The notes below the pieces were generated by a model. The model had not been told where the DNA came from. It saw only the letters and a program-made list of their open reading frames with translations, and made no database searches. Position numbers and translations under genes: made by a program. DNA of 64,000 nucleotides, taken from NCBI RefSeq assembly GCF_030704535.1, contig NC_081810.1, positions 868,501 to 932,500 of the forward strand, given 5' to 3'. Below are positions 1-10,289 of the stretch, piece after piece (position 1 is the stretch's first letter; each line of letters begins with the position of its first letter). This stretch comes from Vitis vinifera (taxonomy: Eukaryota > Streptophyta > Magnoliopsida > Vitales > Vitaceae).

Positions 1-26
1 AATCCATCAAGCTGTTAGAAGTTTAC

Positions 27-712
27 CTTGGCTGCTCTTGTTCTTGCTCTTGACCACCGAGAAATGGCAGACTCATGCTTCTCAATTTCAAAGAATGAGA
101 TAGAACTATGCTTGAGCTCGGCGAAATCTAAGAGTTGCCACCTGTAATGAGTTCAAGTTTTAACTTAGAACACGATAAAAACTCATCAAAGGTATGAAGA
201 CAATAGAAGAACAAGATTTACATAAAAACTAACCAGTTCTGCACAATGAGAACTGCACAATCTGCCAGCTTTCTTCTAGTCCGAAAGCTTTTATAAACTT
301 TCTGCAACTTTAGGGCGGCCTCATGTTTGGGGTGGCTGGAATCTGAAAGAGGTGATCGAGGGATCATCTCTGTAGTAATATCCGATCTCGATGAATAATT
401 ATCAACTTGATTTTGCTCAGTACTGGCTGATCTGGTGATCATACTCTTCTCCTTGTCTAATGAAGGAGCCTTGATTAAGACCTTTGTCTCCAATTCTCCC
501 CTTTCAAAGCTCACGGACCCTTCTAATATCATCTTTCCAGACCCCAGGGATCTCATTATCGTCGGTTCGGAGTTTCGACCATTGAAACTGACGGATCTTT
601 TTGCTGTTTTCACTTCATTGTCTCCAAAACTGATGGATTTCACTACAACTGATTCCAGGCCAGTTTCCAAGTCGTTGGATTCAGAGAATGGGCAGGAAAA
701 AGAGATTCCCAT
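27..712 (-). CDS. IQ-motif calmodulin-binding protein, IQM family (5' part; runs off the left edge)
   Basis: Two coding exons are visible: 712-234 and 141-27. They are joined across a 92-nt GT-AG intron (233-142) in a continuous frame of 198 codons, and a further donor (GTAAAC at 26-21) shows that the gene continues outside the window. The N-terminus [11 protein letters not shown], a serine-rich region and an IQ motif at about residues 132-152 ([17 protein letters not shown]) match plant IQM proteins. Exon 2 continues as [10 protein letters not shown] and [12 protein letters not shown], the conserved block that follows the IQ motif in this family. IQ motifs bind calmodulin, usually without calcium; IQM proteins are plant calcium-signalling components implicated in stress and stomatal responses. 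The start is the only ATG giving the family N-terminus. Which of the IQM1-6 relatives this is cannot be settled from the fragment. Confidence 0.9.
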
Positions 713-1620
713 TCAAACAAATAACAGAGTCCCAATTCCTGTTGACAGAAACCAATACATTGAATTAGTCTATATGATCAATGCCATCGAAACCATTGAA
801 GCAAGCCAAGAACCATAAGGAGTTTCAGATAATGAGGGGTTGGATCAATTAGTGGAAACAAACCCATTAAAGAAAGAGCATGGATCTAAATTTTTCTAAC
901 ATAAACTTTCATGAATGAAGAAAAGAAAGAACACCCATTTCATCAAACTAGCATTACAGAAATGATTCCAGATCAAACTGTTGCATAAAAACCCATGAGA
1001 GAGAAAGCATGGATATGAAAACCAATTTGCAGAGACCTAATATGGATCAAAAATCCAAAAAAAAAATAAAAAACGAAAATTCATTTCCAGTTGATGAGGA
1101 TAAACACAGAAATCCAAGAACACCTTGTTCAACGCAAACAGCATTTTATATGTATTATAATAAGAAACACCCAAGAACCTATATTCAAGGAAAAAGATCA
1201 GACCAAATGTTGCAGACAAACCCATCAAGCAAAAAGCAGGAATCTCCAAAACCCATTTGCAGAAAACCAAAATTTCCATGAAAAACTGACCAAACCATCT
1301 TCATTTCCATCTGATCAAAACCAGCCCAGAAACACAAAAACACCCATTCCAACCAATATATACTAACAAAACCGCAAAAGAGCAATTACCATTTGCACAG
1401 AAGCAGACATAGACCCAAAAAAAAGGACATCAAAATTTGTGCTGTTTACCTCAATGAACAGAGAATTTTCCAATCAACCAAACAAAATGATAAGACACGA
1501 ATCGTAGGGTTTGTTAATGGATAATGGCGAATAGCATCTCCCTTTCTATCACACCTTTCTTACACTTTTCATACCAAAAAACTTTATATAATGAGACATC
1601 TGTAGCCTCTCCTAGGACTG
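713..1620 (-). other. Probable 5' leader region of the IQM gene
   Basis: There is no convincing coding sequence on either strand. Several possible leader splice sites occur on the minus strand: a donor-like GAG/GTAAAC near 1450 and an acceptor-like TCAACAG near 741-747. A leader intron is therefore plausible but not provable without transcripts. Short reading frames here are low-complexity and resemble no protein I know. Confidence 0.3.
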
Positions 1621-1726
1621 ATATATATATACATAGAGGAGAGAGAGAAAGTGGTTTGAGGAGGAAGAGAAAGCGAGTTCTGGAGAGAGACACTAGAGAG
1701 AGAAAGAGTAGAAGTCCAACCACGTG
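1619..1726 (-). promoter_or_regulatory. Candidate promoter of the IQM gene: TATA run and G-box
   Basis: Read on the minus strand, a perfect G-box CACGTG (1721-1726) lies about 90 nt upstream of a TATA-like run TATATATATA (1619-1632). The gene start codon is at 712. The arrangement fits a plant core promoter with a bZIP/bHLH site and a transcription start near 1590. The GA-rich stretch 1636-1710 between the two would be a CT-rich tract on the transcribed strand. This is inference from position and motif only. Confidence 0.35.
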
Positions 1727-1779
1727 GGGTGGACTATGGAGAAAGGTATTCGTTTTACACGCACTGTAACTTGGGGAAA

Positions 1780-4051
1780 GCCATCACGACTCATGACCAT
1801 GCATTAATTCATCACCTTCAAGCACTCACCCACACGCCTTTCTTCCATTTTCACTTTGTGGTGGGGTTGTCAATTGTACCCAAAATGGTAACACCATCGC
1901 TATGATGGCATGCATTGACACAAAGGTGAATCGCGCTCAAAGGTGAATATGATGCTACAAAAACTCGAGCATGTTATAGGATAATTCAGAGAATTAATAA
2001 TCATTACTTTTACCTTTCGAACCCCATAAATTTTTTGCCTCCTAGAGAGTATGGACTTGAAGTTGAAATTTGTCAGTGTTTGTGAAATAAACAATTCTTA
2101 AAATAATCCATATTTAATGGCATTTTCTTTGGTTATTTTTACTAATTATGGGATGGGTTGATGGTTAACCTTCTTTCACTTTTTTATTGTTTGTGAGGTT
2201 AAAATATAGTTAAGAAAGTAGGGTTTGTTTTGCCGTAAGTAATTACGTTCATAGAGTCGATATATCGTATGAAATACGTTTTTTATATCATTCAATAGTT
2301 TAGATTTTGTCATATATTTTGAAGGTTCTGGTAAACATAAGTTAACCTTTTTCACTCCTATTATGTTTTTTTTTTATATTTTAATTTTAATAATAGAATA
2401 ATTATCTAATTATATTTTTTAATAAATATGTCTTGATGATAAGCATCATACAAGTGTGAGATGGGTAGGTGAGACACAACAAATTCAATTATTATTAGTA
2501 TTATTATTTTTCATGACATAATCACTTTCGTCAAGTATCAATTTCTTGGAAATGGTATAGAAAAACCCTAGTAAAAGTCACGGCACTTGAATGTATCTTT
2601 GTCTTTGTCTTTCTCATTTACATGAATAAAGTGAAATTGACTGGTTCACCTTCCCTCACTTCCATTCCAAGTGTGCCCTCCAAGGAAGTTGGTCAAGTTG
2701 TTCCTTCTCTTGCAAGTTTTCTTGAGTTAATCCTAATCCACTCCAATCACACAGTGAGAAAACCCCAAGATGATGTACTTGCATACATAAGTCCTTCGGG
2801 TGAATTCATGGTGGTCCAAATTTTGATTTGAAAAATATCTTTCCATGGAATATTCAATATTAGGGGTTTGGTCTTGAGTCAATGAAGCTTCCATGCATTC
2901 TTCAGGGTGGCCCCTTGGTTGACTTGGGCGATATTGATGATGGGTTAACAACGACAAAGGATCCCTAAATGTGTAGGGCCTCCCTACAATTTTAAGGGCA
3001 AAAAAAAATGAAGCATTCAAGCTTGTGGTGGGACTATTATATTCAAATCTTACCTGGCCAAGAAAATATTCTTTAATTCAAGTGTGTTTGAATATTTTTG
3101 GTGTAGGGGTGAGTGTATGGAAAGCTACGTAAAACCTGTGTTTGATTAAATATAAGGAGGATCACGTACTCTGTTTTATTGGTCGGACCAATGTTTTTCA
3201 ACTACTAACGTCGAGAGTCGATGGTCGTGAAGGTTCAAATCTAGCTGGCAAAGCGTGGCTAAAGATGCCAATAGCATGCTTTAAATAAATAGGCTAAGTT
3301 GGTTTTTGATGCCTAATTAGTTGACCTAATTTCACTACATCTTTGTTTTTTTCTCTTTAAAATGTATATATATATATATATTAATTTGTGTAGCTTGGAT
3401 TTAATTTTAATTATCTCATCTAAAAATCAATTAGTATTATATGATGACAAAATTGTTTTTTTTTTTTTTTAAGTTAAAAATTTGATGATCTTTAACTCGA
3501 TACTATTTCTAAAATACAATTTTTAATAACCTTGTTGCATTTGAAAATAAATTTGTATTATACGAGAAAAATTAAACTTTTTGTATTATTTAATATCATA
3601 TCAACTTGTTTTAAGATACAACTTTCTAATAACTTAGGAGATGTTTGGTAATCTAACAGTTCTAAAAAATAGTTTTTGAAAACTATTTTATGATATTTTA
3701 TAAAATAAAAATTTATTTTAAGAAATAAAATATTTTTAATTTTTTTTTAATTTTTTAAAAATAAATTTTAAAATATTGTTTAAAAATTAAGTTTATATGT
3801 AATGTTTTATTTTTAATCATTTTACATGTTTATATAATTATTTTTTTAAATAACCATAAAAGAAGTAAAAATAATATAAAACAATTAAAAGTTATTTTTT
3901 AAAAATAATTAAAAGTTGTTATTTAAAAACGGTGTTTTTTGTTTTTAAAAATAAAAAACAAAATATAGTTTTCTAGTTATCAAATACATTTCTTATCTTT
4001 TTACTTTAAAAAAATAGAAAAATTTTATTGAAAATAATTATCCTTAAAAAT

Positions 4052-4093
<42 letters not shown>

Positions 4094-4450
4094 AACAATA
4101 GTGACGTGGTGCACATGATTTTGACTGCGTGTGAAAGGTGTGTCATCTACAAGCCCTTTACACCCCAAAAAAACCATAATAAATTTGCCAAGTGTGGATT
4201 CAATTAGTAAACAACACCCACGCTTGCCAAAAATAAAGATTTTTGTGTGGGAAAGTGGTATACGTGGAAATTAAGCATACACATTACTTTACCCAAAATG
4301 TTGATACTGCAATAAAGGCATCTCCACTCGCAATTCAAAGATAGGCTACGCGGAGACTCGAAAAGGTCACTGTCCCTTTATGACTAGTGACCACTTCAAA
4401 TCTAGGGTTTTTTCTTTTCTTTTTATTATTATTATTTTTTTTTTATGTGT
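1780..4450. other. AT-rich intergenic region, no gene recognised
   Basis: Short open frames (for example 2622-2831 +) show no recognisable protein or splice structure. The segment about 3635-3995 has loosely inverted ends (ATGTTTGGTAAT-like on the left, the complement ATCAAATACAT on the right) around A/T-rich arms, which suggests an old MITE. A (TA)n microsatellite occupies 4055-4088. Confidence 0.4.
3635..3995. mobile_element. Degenerate MITE-like inverted repeat
   Basis: The left end reads GGAGATGTTTGGTAA and the right end reads ATCAAATACATTTCTTA, roughly its reverse complement. The arms contain matching A/T blocks such as AGTTTTTGAAAACTA and TATAGTTTTCTAG. No coding capacity is seen. A similar A/T-rich block with TGTTTGATAA near its left end lies at about 7965-8280. 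The family assignment is uncertain because the sequence is low-complexity. Confidence 0.35.
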
Positions 4451-4497
4451 GTTTCAGTATCAAAAGTCATGATGTGACTTAGAAATTTGAAAATTTT

Positions 4498-4646
4498 GAA
4501 TTTTGATTCGTTAATATAAAAGTATATGATAAAAAAAAGGTCAAAATTTTTAAATTAATATTATCTTTATTTATTTAAAAATAATTTAAAATGTATATAT
4601 TTTTAGTGAGTCATCTAATTATTTCTTAAAATGCTCATTTGACTTG

Positions 4647-4680
<34 letters not shown>

Positions 4681-5312
4681 TGTGTTTTAGTATCAAAAGT
4701 CATGATGTGAATGAGAAATTTGGGAAAATTGGATTTTGATTCTCTAATATAAAAGTATATGAAAAAAAACCTCAAAAATTTTAAATTAATATTATTTTTA
4801 TTTATTTAAAAATAATTTAAAATGTATGCACTTTTTAATAAGTCATTTAATTATTCTCTAAAATGTCAATTTTATTTGTTATATCATTTACAACTCCTTT
4901 AAATGTTTTTATTCCTTTCAGATTTATTATTATTATTATTTATTATTTGAGATTTTTTTCTCACTATTTTTAATGTCTACATTCTTCAAACTACCTCATT
5001 TTTGTTATGGGATGTTTGTCATGAAAAAAATAAATCTGAACTTTTCTTAAAAGGTGTTTGTTTATGGGAGAAAAAAATCTCTAATAATGATAACAAATCT
5101 AAAAGGAATGAAAATATTTACGTGAAAGAGTTTAATTGTCAATTGATGTTGAAGATATGATAAGTAAAAATAGCATTTTAGAGAATAATTAGATGAATTA
5201 TTAAAAAATATATGTATTTTAAATTATTTTTAAATAGATGAAGATAATACTGATTTAAAAAATTTTGAATTTTTTTTTATATATTTTTTTATTAATGAGT
5301 CAAAACTCACTT
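4498..5312. mobile_element. Long foldback element, copy 1 (left arm duplicated)
   Basis: The right arm (about 5010-5312) is the reverse complement of the left arm (about 4736-4975). Paired landmarks include TTTTGATTC with GAGTCAAAA, TTAAATTAATATTAT with its complement near 5240, TCATCTAATTA with TAATTAGATGA, and a centre near 4990-5010. The left arm is itself duplicated (4498-4625 and 4736-4870), the two parts separated by a (TA)n run at 4648-4676. There are no open frames. The length, the fold and the lack of coding sequence fit a non-autonomous foldback/MITE-type DNA transposon. Confidence 0.65.
4648..4676. repeat. (TA)n microsatellite
   Basis: An uninterrupted AT dinucleotide run inside the duplicated left arm of the foldback element. 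It may be the slippage point that allowed the arm to duplicate. Confidence 0.9.
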
Positions 5313-5479
5313 TTTATAGCCCTATAAATTTTCAAAGATGGGCTAGTCTAAAAAGTCATTGTCTTTTTATGACTAGTGACCACTTCAAATCTAGGGGTTT
5401 TTCTTTTCTTTTCTTTTTATTTTTTTTATGTGTGTTTTAGTATCAAAAGTTGTGACTTAGAAATTTGGAAAAATTGAAT

Positions 5480-6045
5480 TTTGATTCATTGATATAAAAA
5501 TATATGAAAAAAAACCTCAAAAATTTTAAACTAATATTATCTCTATTTATTTAAAAATAATTTAAATCATCTAATTATTCTCTAAAATGTTATTTTTACT
5601 TGTCATATCATTTATAATTAGACTCCTTTAAATATTTTCATTCCTTTTATATTTATTATTATTATTTTATTATTTAAATTTTATTATTATTATTTTTTTA
5701 ATATCCACACTCTTCAAACTACCTCATTTTTGTTATGGGATGTTTGTCATGAAAAAAAAATAAATATGAATTTCTCTTAAAAGGTGTTTGTTTCCAGAGA
5801 GAAAAAAAAATCTCAAATAATAATAATAATAATAAATTTAAAAGGAAGGGAAATATTTATGTAAAATAGTTTAGTTGTCAATTGATGTTAATGACATGAC
5901 AAGTGAAAAGAACATTTTAAGGAATAATTAGATGAATTATTAAAAAAACGTATGTATTTCAAATTATTTTTTAAATAGATGAAGATAATACTGATTTAAA
6001 ATTTTTGGAATTTTTTTTTTCATATATTTTTGTACTAGTCACTCA
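5480..6045. mobile_element. Long foldback element, copy 2 (tandem to copy 1)
   Basis: A second copy of the element that precedes it. It has the same left arm (TTTTGATTCATTGATATAA), the same middle (the block with ACTACCTCATTTTTGTTATG occurs at 4990 and 5720) and the same right arm ending ACTCAAAACCCAC. The flanking sequence GACTAGTGACCACTTCAAAT occurs before both copies (4382 and 5371). The unit therefore duplicated together with flanking DNA rather than transposing twice independently. Confidence 0.6.
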
Positions 6046-6059
6046 AAACCCACTTTTTC

Positions 6060-7250
6060 CCTATAAATTTTCTTCTTAGCTTGACTTGTAATGAAATATT
6101 TATAGTAAAAACTAACTTGTGCATGGAAAATATATTTTATATTTTTACTCCCTAAGTTTATTCGAAGGTTATTATCGTTACGATATTCTTGATTAGGTCG
6201 TTGGTTTAATCTTATTTGATAATTTAAGTCATTTTTAACATATTAAGATCGAGGTAATTATACTTTACTTTGTAGTTTTCATCCATTATTTATTACATAT
6301 AGAATTAGGTTCGATGTGTAATTATATGACTTAAAAATGGAAGGATAATCTTCATTTATGGTATGGTAGTGATTGATACAAAAATCGGACATGAATATGA
6401 GGTATATGCAATGTAAACAGACTAGCTGAAACAGTCAACGGATTTATGTCCAATTGTCACTCAAAAAAAAAAAAAAAAAAAACCAAATTGTTAGGTCAAG
6501 TTACATTTAGCACTTTATTCCAAAATTTATTATCTTTAATTATAATAATTTTAGGATTAAAAAGAGTAATATCTTGAAAAAATTTAAGTCAACCCTCTTG
6601 AATTCAACTTCACAACATGAAAGAAAATTATGCAAAGGACCAAATCTAAGAAAAGTTGCAAAGGTTAGGTATACATGCACCATTCATTGGACTAGACCTT
6701 CAAAATATTTATTCTTCAACTTTTATATTTTCTTCATTGGATTTACTAATAAAAAAAATAATTTTTTTATTTTTTCCATTCCAACATAATATTAGAATTC
6801 TATTTAATAGGAATTAAAATGAACTTATTATTGATAAATTTGATTTAATTATGTTAATTGATGTTAATAAATTACTTTTAATTTAGTAAAAAAAGTTAAA
6901 TATTTTAATTTTTTCAATTTAATCGAAAAGTAAAAAACTTTTGTGAAATTATTTCCGAGTTAGAATAAATTGTCGGCATAAAATTTCTATAAATTCAACT
7001 TCTCATTAAATAGTAGGTAATAAATTGAGATAAAAAAAAAAAAAAAAAGCCAGATGGCAACAGAGAATTGGTCAAAAGATGGGCTGTAAAAAAATAAAAC
7101 AAAATAGACTTTACACTTTTGGGAATGAGTCAAAAGGTTTGGCAGCCCCGTGAAACCTAGTCTCCACGGCACCCCTTTTTCTCCTATCTGTGGAATATTT
7201 TATTTATTACATTATTTTAAAATTAAAAATTGAAAAGAAAATCAAAAGAA
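6060..7250. other. AT-rich intergenic region, nothing recognised
   Basis: No coding frame with splice support or family similarity is seen. There are poly-A tracts at 6463-6482 and 7032-7047. The short frame 6574-6789 (+) is lysine/phenylalanine-rich low-complexity sequence. Confidence 0.4.
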
Positions 7251-7254
7251 ATCA

Positions 7255-7745
7255 GACAAGATACTGTCACGTACAACTGTCATTTCAGATCCCCATGCAA
7301 TGGGTAGTACTCACCGTACAACCTGTTCTTTCTAATTAACACGTGGCAATAATTATTGGCACACTTTTCGCTTTCGGTGTAGATGACGCACACTCGCACC
7401 TAACCCCTCCGACAGACAACCACAGCCCAGTCTCCGCCGCTCTTTAAAACGATGTCGTTTTTTAGCAGACCAGCGAGAGTAACAGCAAAAACGTAGGTGG
7501 GGGAGACGGTGAGCGAATCGGATAACGACAGCTGTAAATTTCGCAGTGAAAACGCGGTTACAGGGTACGCCACCGACGGTATCCAGAGCAGTGGATTAAC
7601 ACGTGGCGGAAAGATAGTGGTGGATGGAGGGAAAAAGTCAGTGGTATCTTCACAAAGGTCAGCGTCGATTATTTTAACGTGTGTGAGTGTGGGTTGGATT
7701 CTTATGCCATCCACTCTGCAATAAAAGCGGGGGGCTGCCCCTTAT
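7255..7745. other. GC-richer island with ACGT elements; gene status unclear
   Basis: This segment is clearly less AT-rich than its surroundings and rich in CpG. It has bZIP-type ACGT motifs: CACGTGGC at 7340 and 7601, and the palindrome-like AAACGATGTCGTTT near 7447. Open frames run on both strands (7400-7714 minus, 104 aa; 7497-7724 plus, 75 aa), but neither resembles a family I know. It could be a promoter or CpG-rich relic of a lost gene, a single exon, or a captured gene fragment. Confidence 0.3.
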
Positions 7746-7749
7746 GTTT

Positions 7750-8765
7750 GGGTGGATGGTTTTGCAGTACCAAACCCTAATTAGTTGGATCTGAAAGAAA
7801 AGAAAAAAATGTCAAATTTTGTATTTTTTTTGGAAAAATTAGCTAATATGGGAATATCTTATAATCCATATTTATAAACATTGGTGTCTCTTGACTTGGG
7901 AGTGTTAAAAGTGCTTATAAAAGTGTTTTTATGGGAAAAAAAACAAAAAAGAGATATTTATCACGTGTTTGATAATTATTTTTTAAAATTATTTTAAAAA
8001 ATAGTTTTTATTTTTATTTTTATAGAATAAAGGTTTGTTTTAAAATCTAAAATGATTTTAATTTATTTTTAAATATATTTTAAAAATAATTTTTATATCT
8101 AATATTTTATTTTTAATCGTTCTACAAATTTATATTATTATTTCTTAAAACAAACCTTAAAAATAAAAAACAACTAAAAATATAAAACAATTTTTCATTG
8201 TCAAATATGTTTTCTGTATTTTTTGTTTTAAATAATAGAAAATTATTCTAAAAAATAATTTTCAAATAAACCCTTAGTAAAATTTTAAGAATACTTTTAA
8301 AAAATTGAAAAATTATTTATACTATTTTTTGACGAGGCACTTGATAAATGATTGTTTCAGAAAAATATGCTTGAAAATTATTTTTAAAAATAGCTTTTAT
8401 TTTTCAAAAATTAATTTTCTATTTTAAAAGACATATTTAATAATTATTTATTGAAAATAAATTTTGAAAACTTGTTCCAACCATATATTATCTATTAGAA
8501 TAAATTTGAGAATTCTTTTAAATTAATTAAAAAATATTTGAAAATATGGAGAATATTAAAAAAAAGAAGTATTTTTTCATATTTGAGTTTTCAAATAGAA
8601 TCAATAATTGAGAACCGTTTTTAAATATTGTTCTAAAAAATTGTTTTTTAATTGCTATTTTTGAAAACATTATCAGTCAAATCCAAATATTTTTTTTGGG
8701 ATAAAAGTGATCATGATTACTTTAGCTATAAATAATGCTCATAAAAGTGCCCATAACTTTAGCCT
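7750..8765. other. AT-rich intergenic region with MITE-like debris
   Basis: No genes are seen. Repeated A/T-rich blocks with TTTGATAATTATTTTTTA-like and TTTTCAAATAAACCC-like ends (about 7965-8280 and 8335-8690) resemble the element at 3635-3995 but are too degraded to delimit firmly. Confidence 0.35.
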
Positions 8766-8770
8766 TTTTA

Positions 8771-9365
8771 GGACTTTTCTCAATAGTACGGTAATTTAAA
8801 AAAGTTATGCTTAAATTATTGTAGTAGAAGAAGTTATTACAAATATATGGTAGTTTTTGCCACATAGGAGAGAGGGTGAACGGATAATTTTTTTTAAAAA
8901 TCAAAATCATTCTTTTCAAACAAAGGGAACTCGTCTTTTGAAGAGACGAGTTCCATGAATATATATATATATAATATTTTGTTTAAGAAATTCCCAAATT
9001 TTAAAAATATATATTTTTTATTTAAAAAAAAAAAAGCAATTCTTCAAGGGAACTCGTCTCTTGACATAGAAAAAAAAATATTTTTTTTTTAATTTCCAAA
9101 TTAAAAAAAAAAAAAAAGAATTTCCACTTGAAAATTCACCCAAAAAGTCTTGGCACTCCCATCTTGAAATTTTCTGTTTATTTGGAACCACAACAATGTT
9201 TAAATTGCCCTTTCAATTCTGTCATTTTCGACAATGGGTTTTGGACCTCTAACACCTGACACATCTACATGCTTAAAATCAGCGTTTGAGTGTGGACAAA
9301 AAATTATGAAAGGGAACTCGTCTCTTCAAGAGACGAGTTCCCATGAAAAAAAAAATAATTTTTTT

Positions 9366-9398
<33 letters not shown>

Positions 9399-10050
9399 TT
9401 TAAAAGTTCCCAAATAAAAAAAAAAAAAAAGGAATTTCCTCAAGGGACTCATTGAAATTTTTTTTTAAATATATATATACATATATATTTTAAAAAATTC
9501 TCAAATTAAAAAAAAAAAAAAAGAATTTCCTCCCATGGAAAAAAAAAAAATATTTTTTTAAATATATATATTTTTTTTAAAAAAATATTTTTTTCCCATG
9601 GGAACTCGTATCTTGAAGAGACGAGTTCCCTTGAAGAAATTCCTTTTTTTTATATATATATATATTTGAGAATTTTTTTTTTAAAAAATATTTTTTTTCA
9701 TGGGAACTCGTCTCTCCTTTTTTTTTTTTTTTTTTTAATTTGGGAATTTTAAAAAATATATATATATTTTTTAAAAATAAAATAAAATTTCCATGAAGAG
9801 ACGAGTTCCCTTGAGGAAATTCTTTATTTATTTTTTTATTTTATTTTAATTTGGGAATTTTTTTTTAAAAATATATATATTTTTAAAAAATAAAATTTTT
9901 TCCCATAGGAACTCGTCTCTTGAAGAGACGAGTTCACCTATAAATTTTTTTTTTTTTTAATAATTTAGGAATTTTTTTAAATATATATATATATTTCATG
10001 GAACTCGTCTCTTCAAGAGACGAGTTCCCTTGAGTAAATGAGGAATTTTA

Positions 10051-10084
<34 letters not shown>

Positions 10085-10278
10085 TCATGGAACTCGTCTC
10101 TTCAAGAGACGAGTTCCCTTTGTTTGAAAAGAATGATTTTGGTTTTAAAAAAATTTATCCGTTCACCCTCTCTCCTCTCTCCTATCTGGCAAAAACTACC
10201 ATATATTTGTAATAACTTCTTCTACTACAATAATTTAAGCATAACTTTTTTAAATTACCGTACTACCCAGAAAAGTCC
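8771..10278. mobile_element. 1.5-kb foldback element containing an array of perfect palindromes
   Basis: The outer arms 8771-8954 and 10089-10278 are reverse complements. Paired landmarks are GGACTTTTCT with GAAAAGTCC, AGTACGGTAATTTAAA with its complement at 10245-10265, and GGTAGTTTTTGCCA with its complement at 10192. Between them A/T tracts separate repeated palindromes built from the half-site GGGAACTCGTCTCTT and its complement. A second, inner symmetry axis lies near 9567, between CCATGGA (9534) and TCCCATGGG (9594). No protein is encoded. The structure fits a non-autonomous foldback transposon, and its transcript would form nested hairpins able to feed small-RNA production (inference). 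Confidence 0.75.
8925..10118. repeat. Array of nine full or half copies of a 30-31 bp palindrome
   Basis: Full copies lie at 8925-8954, 9312-9342, 9600-9630, 9908-9935, 10000-10029 and 10089-10118. Half copies lie at 9048-9063, 9702-9715 and 9795-9810. Each full copy is a near-perfect inverted repeat of GGGAACTCGTCTCTT; the centre is TTGAA in some copies and TTCAA in others. Spacers are variable A/T tracts of about 55-260 bp. The palindrome is strongly conserved while the spacers are not. Confidence 0.9.
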
Positions 10279-10289
10279 GCCTTTTTATA

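Noticed and set aside
435-818. Plus-strand 127-aa open frame
   Set aside because: It is antisense to the IQM exon, whose minus-strand protein is clearly recognisable; this frame is a shadow.
8925-10118. A CRISPR-like array or engineered hairpin cassette (the TTCAAGAGA centre recalls a common laboratory hairpin loop)
   Set aside because: Spacers are low-complexity A/T tracts of unequal length, the setting is a plant nuclear genome, and the palindromes lie within transposon-like inverted arms. The loop resemblance follows from the palindrome itself.
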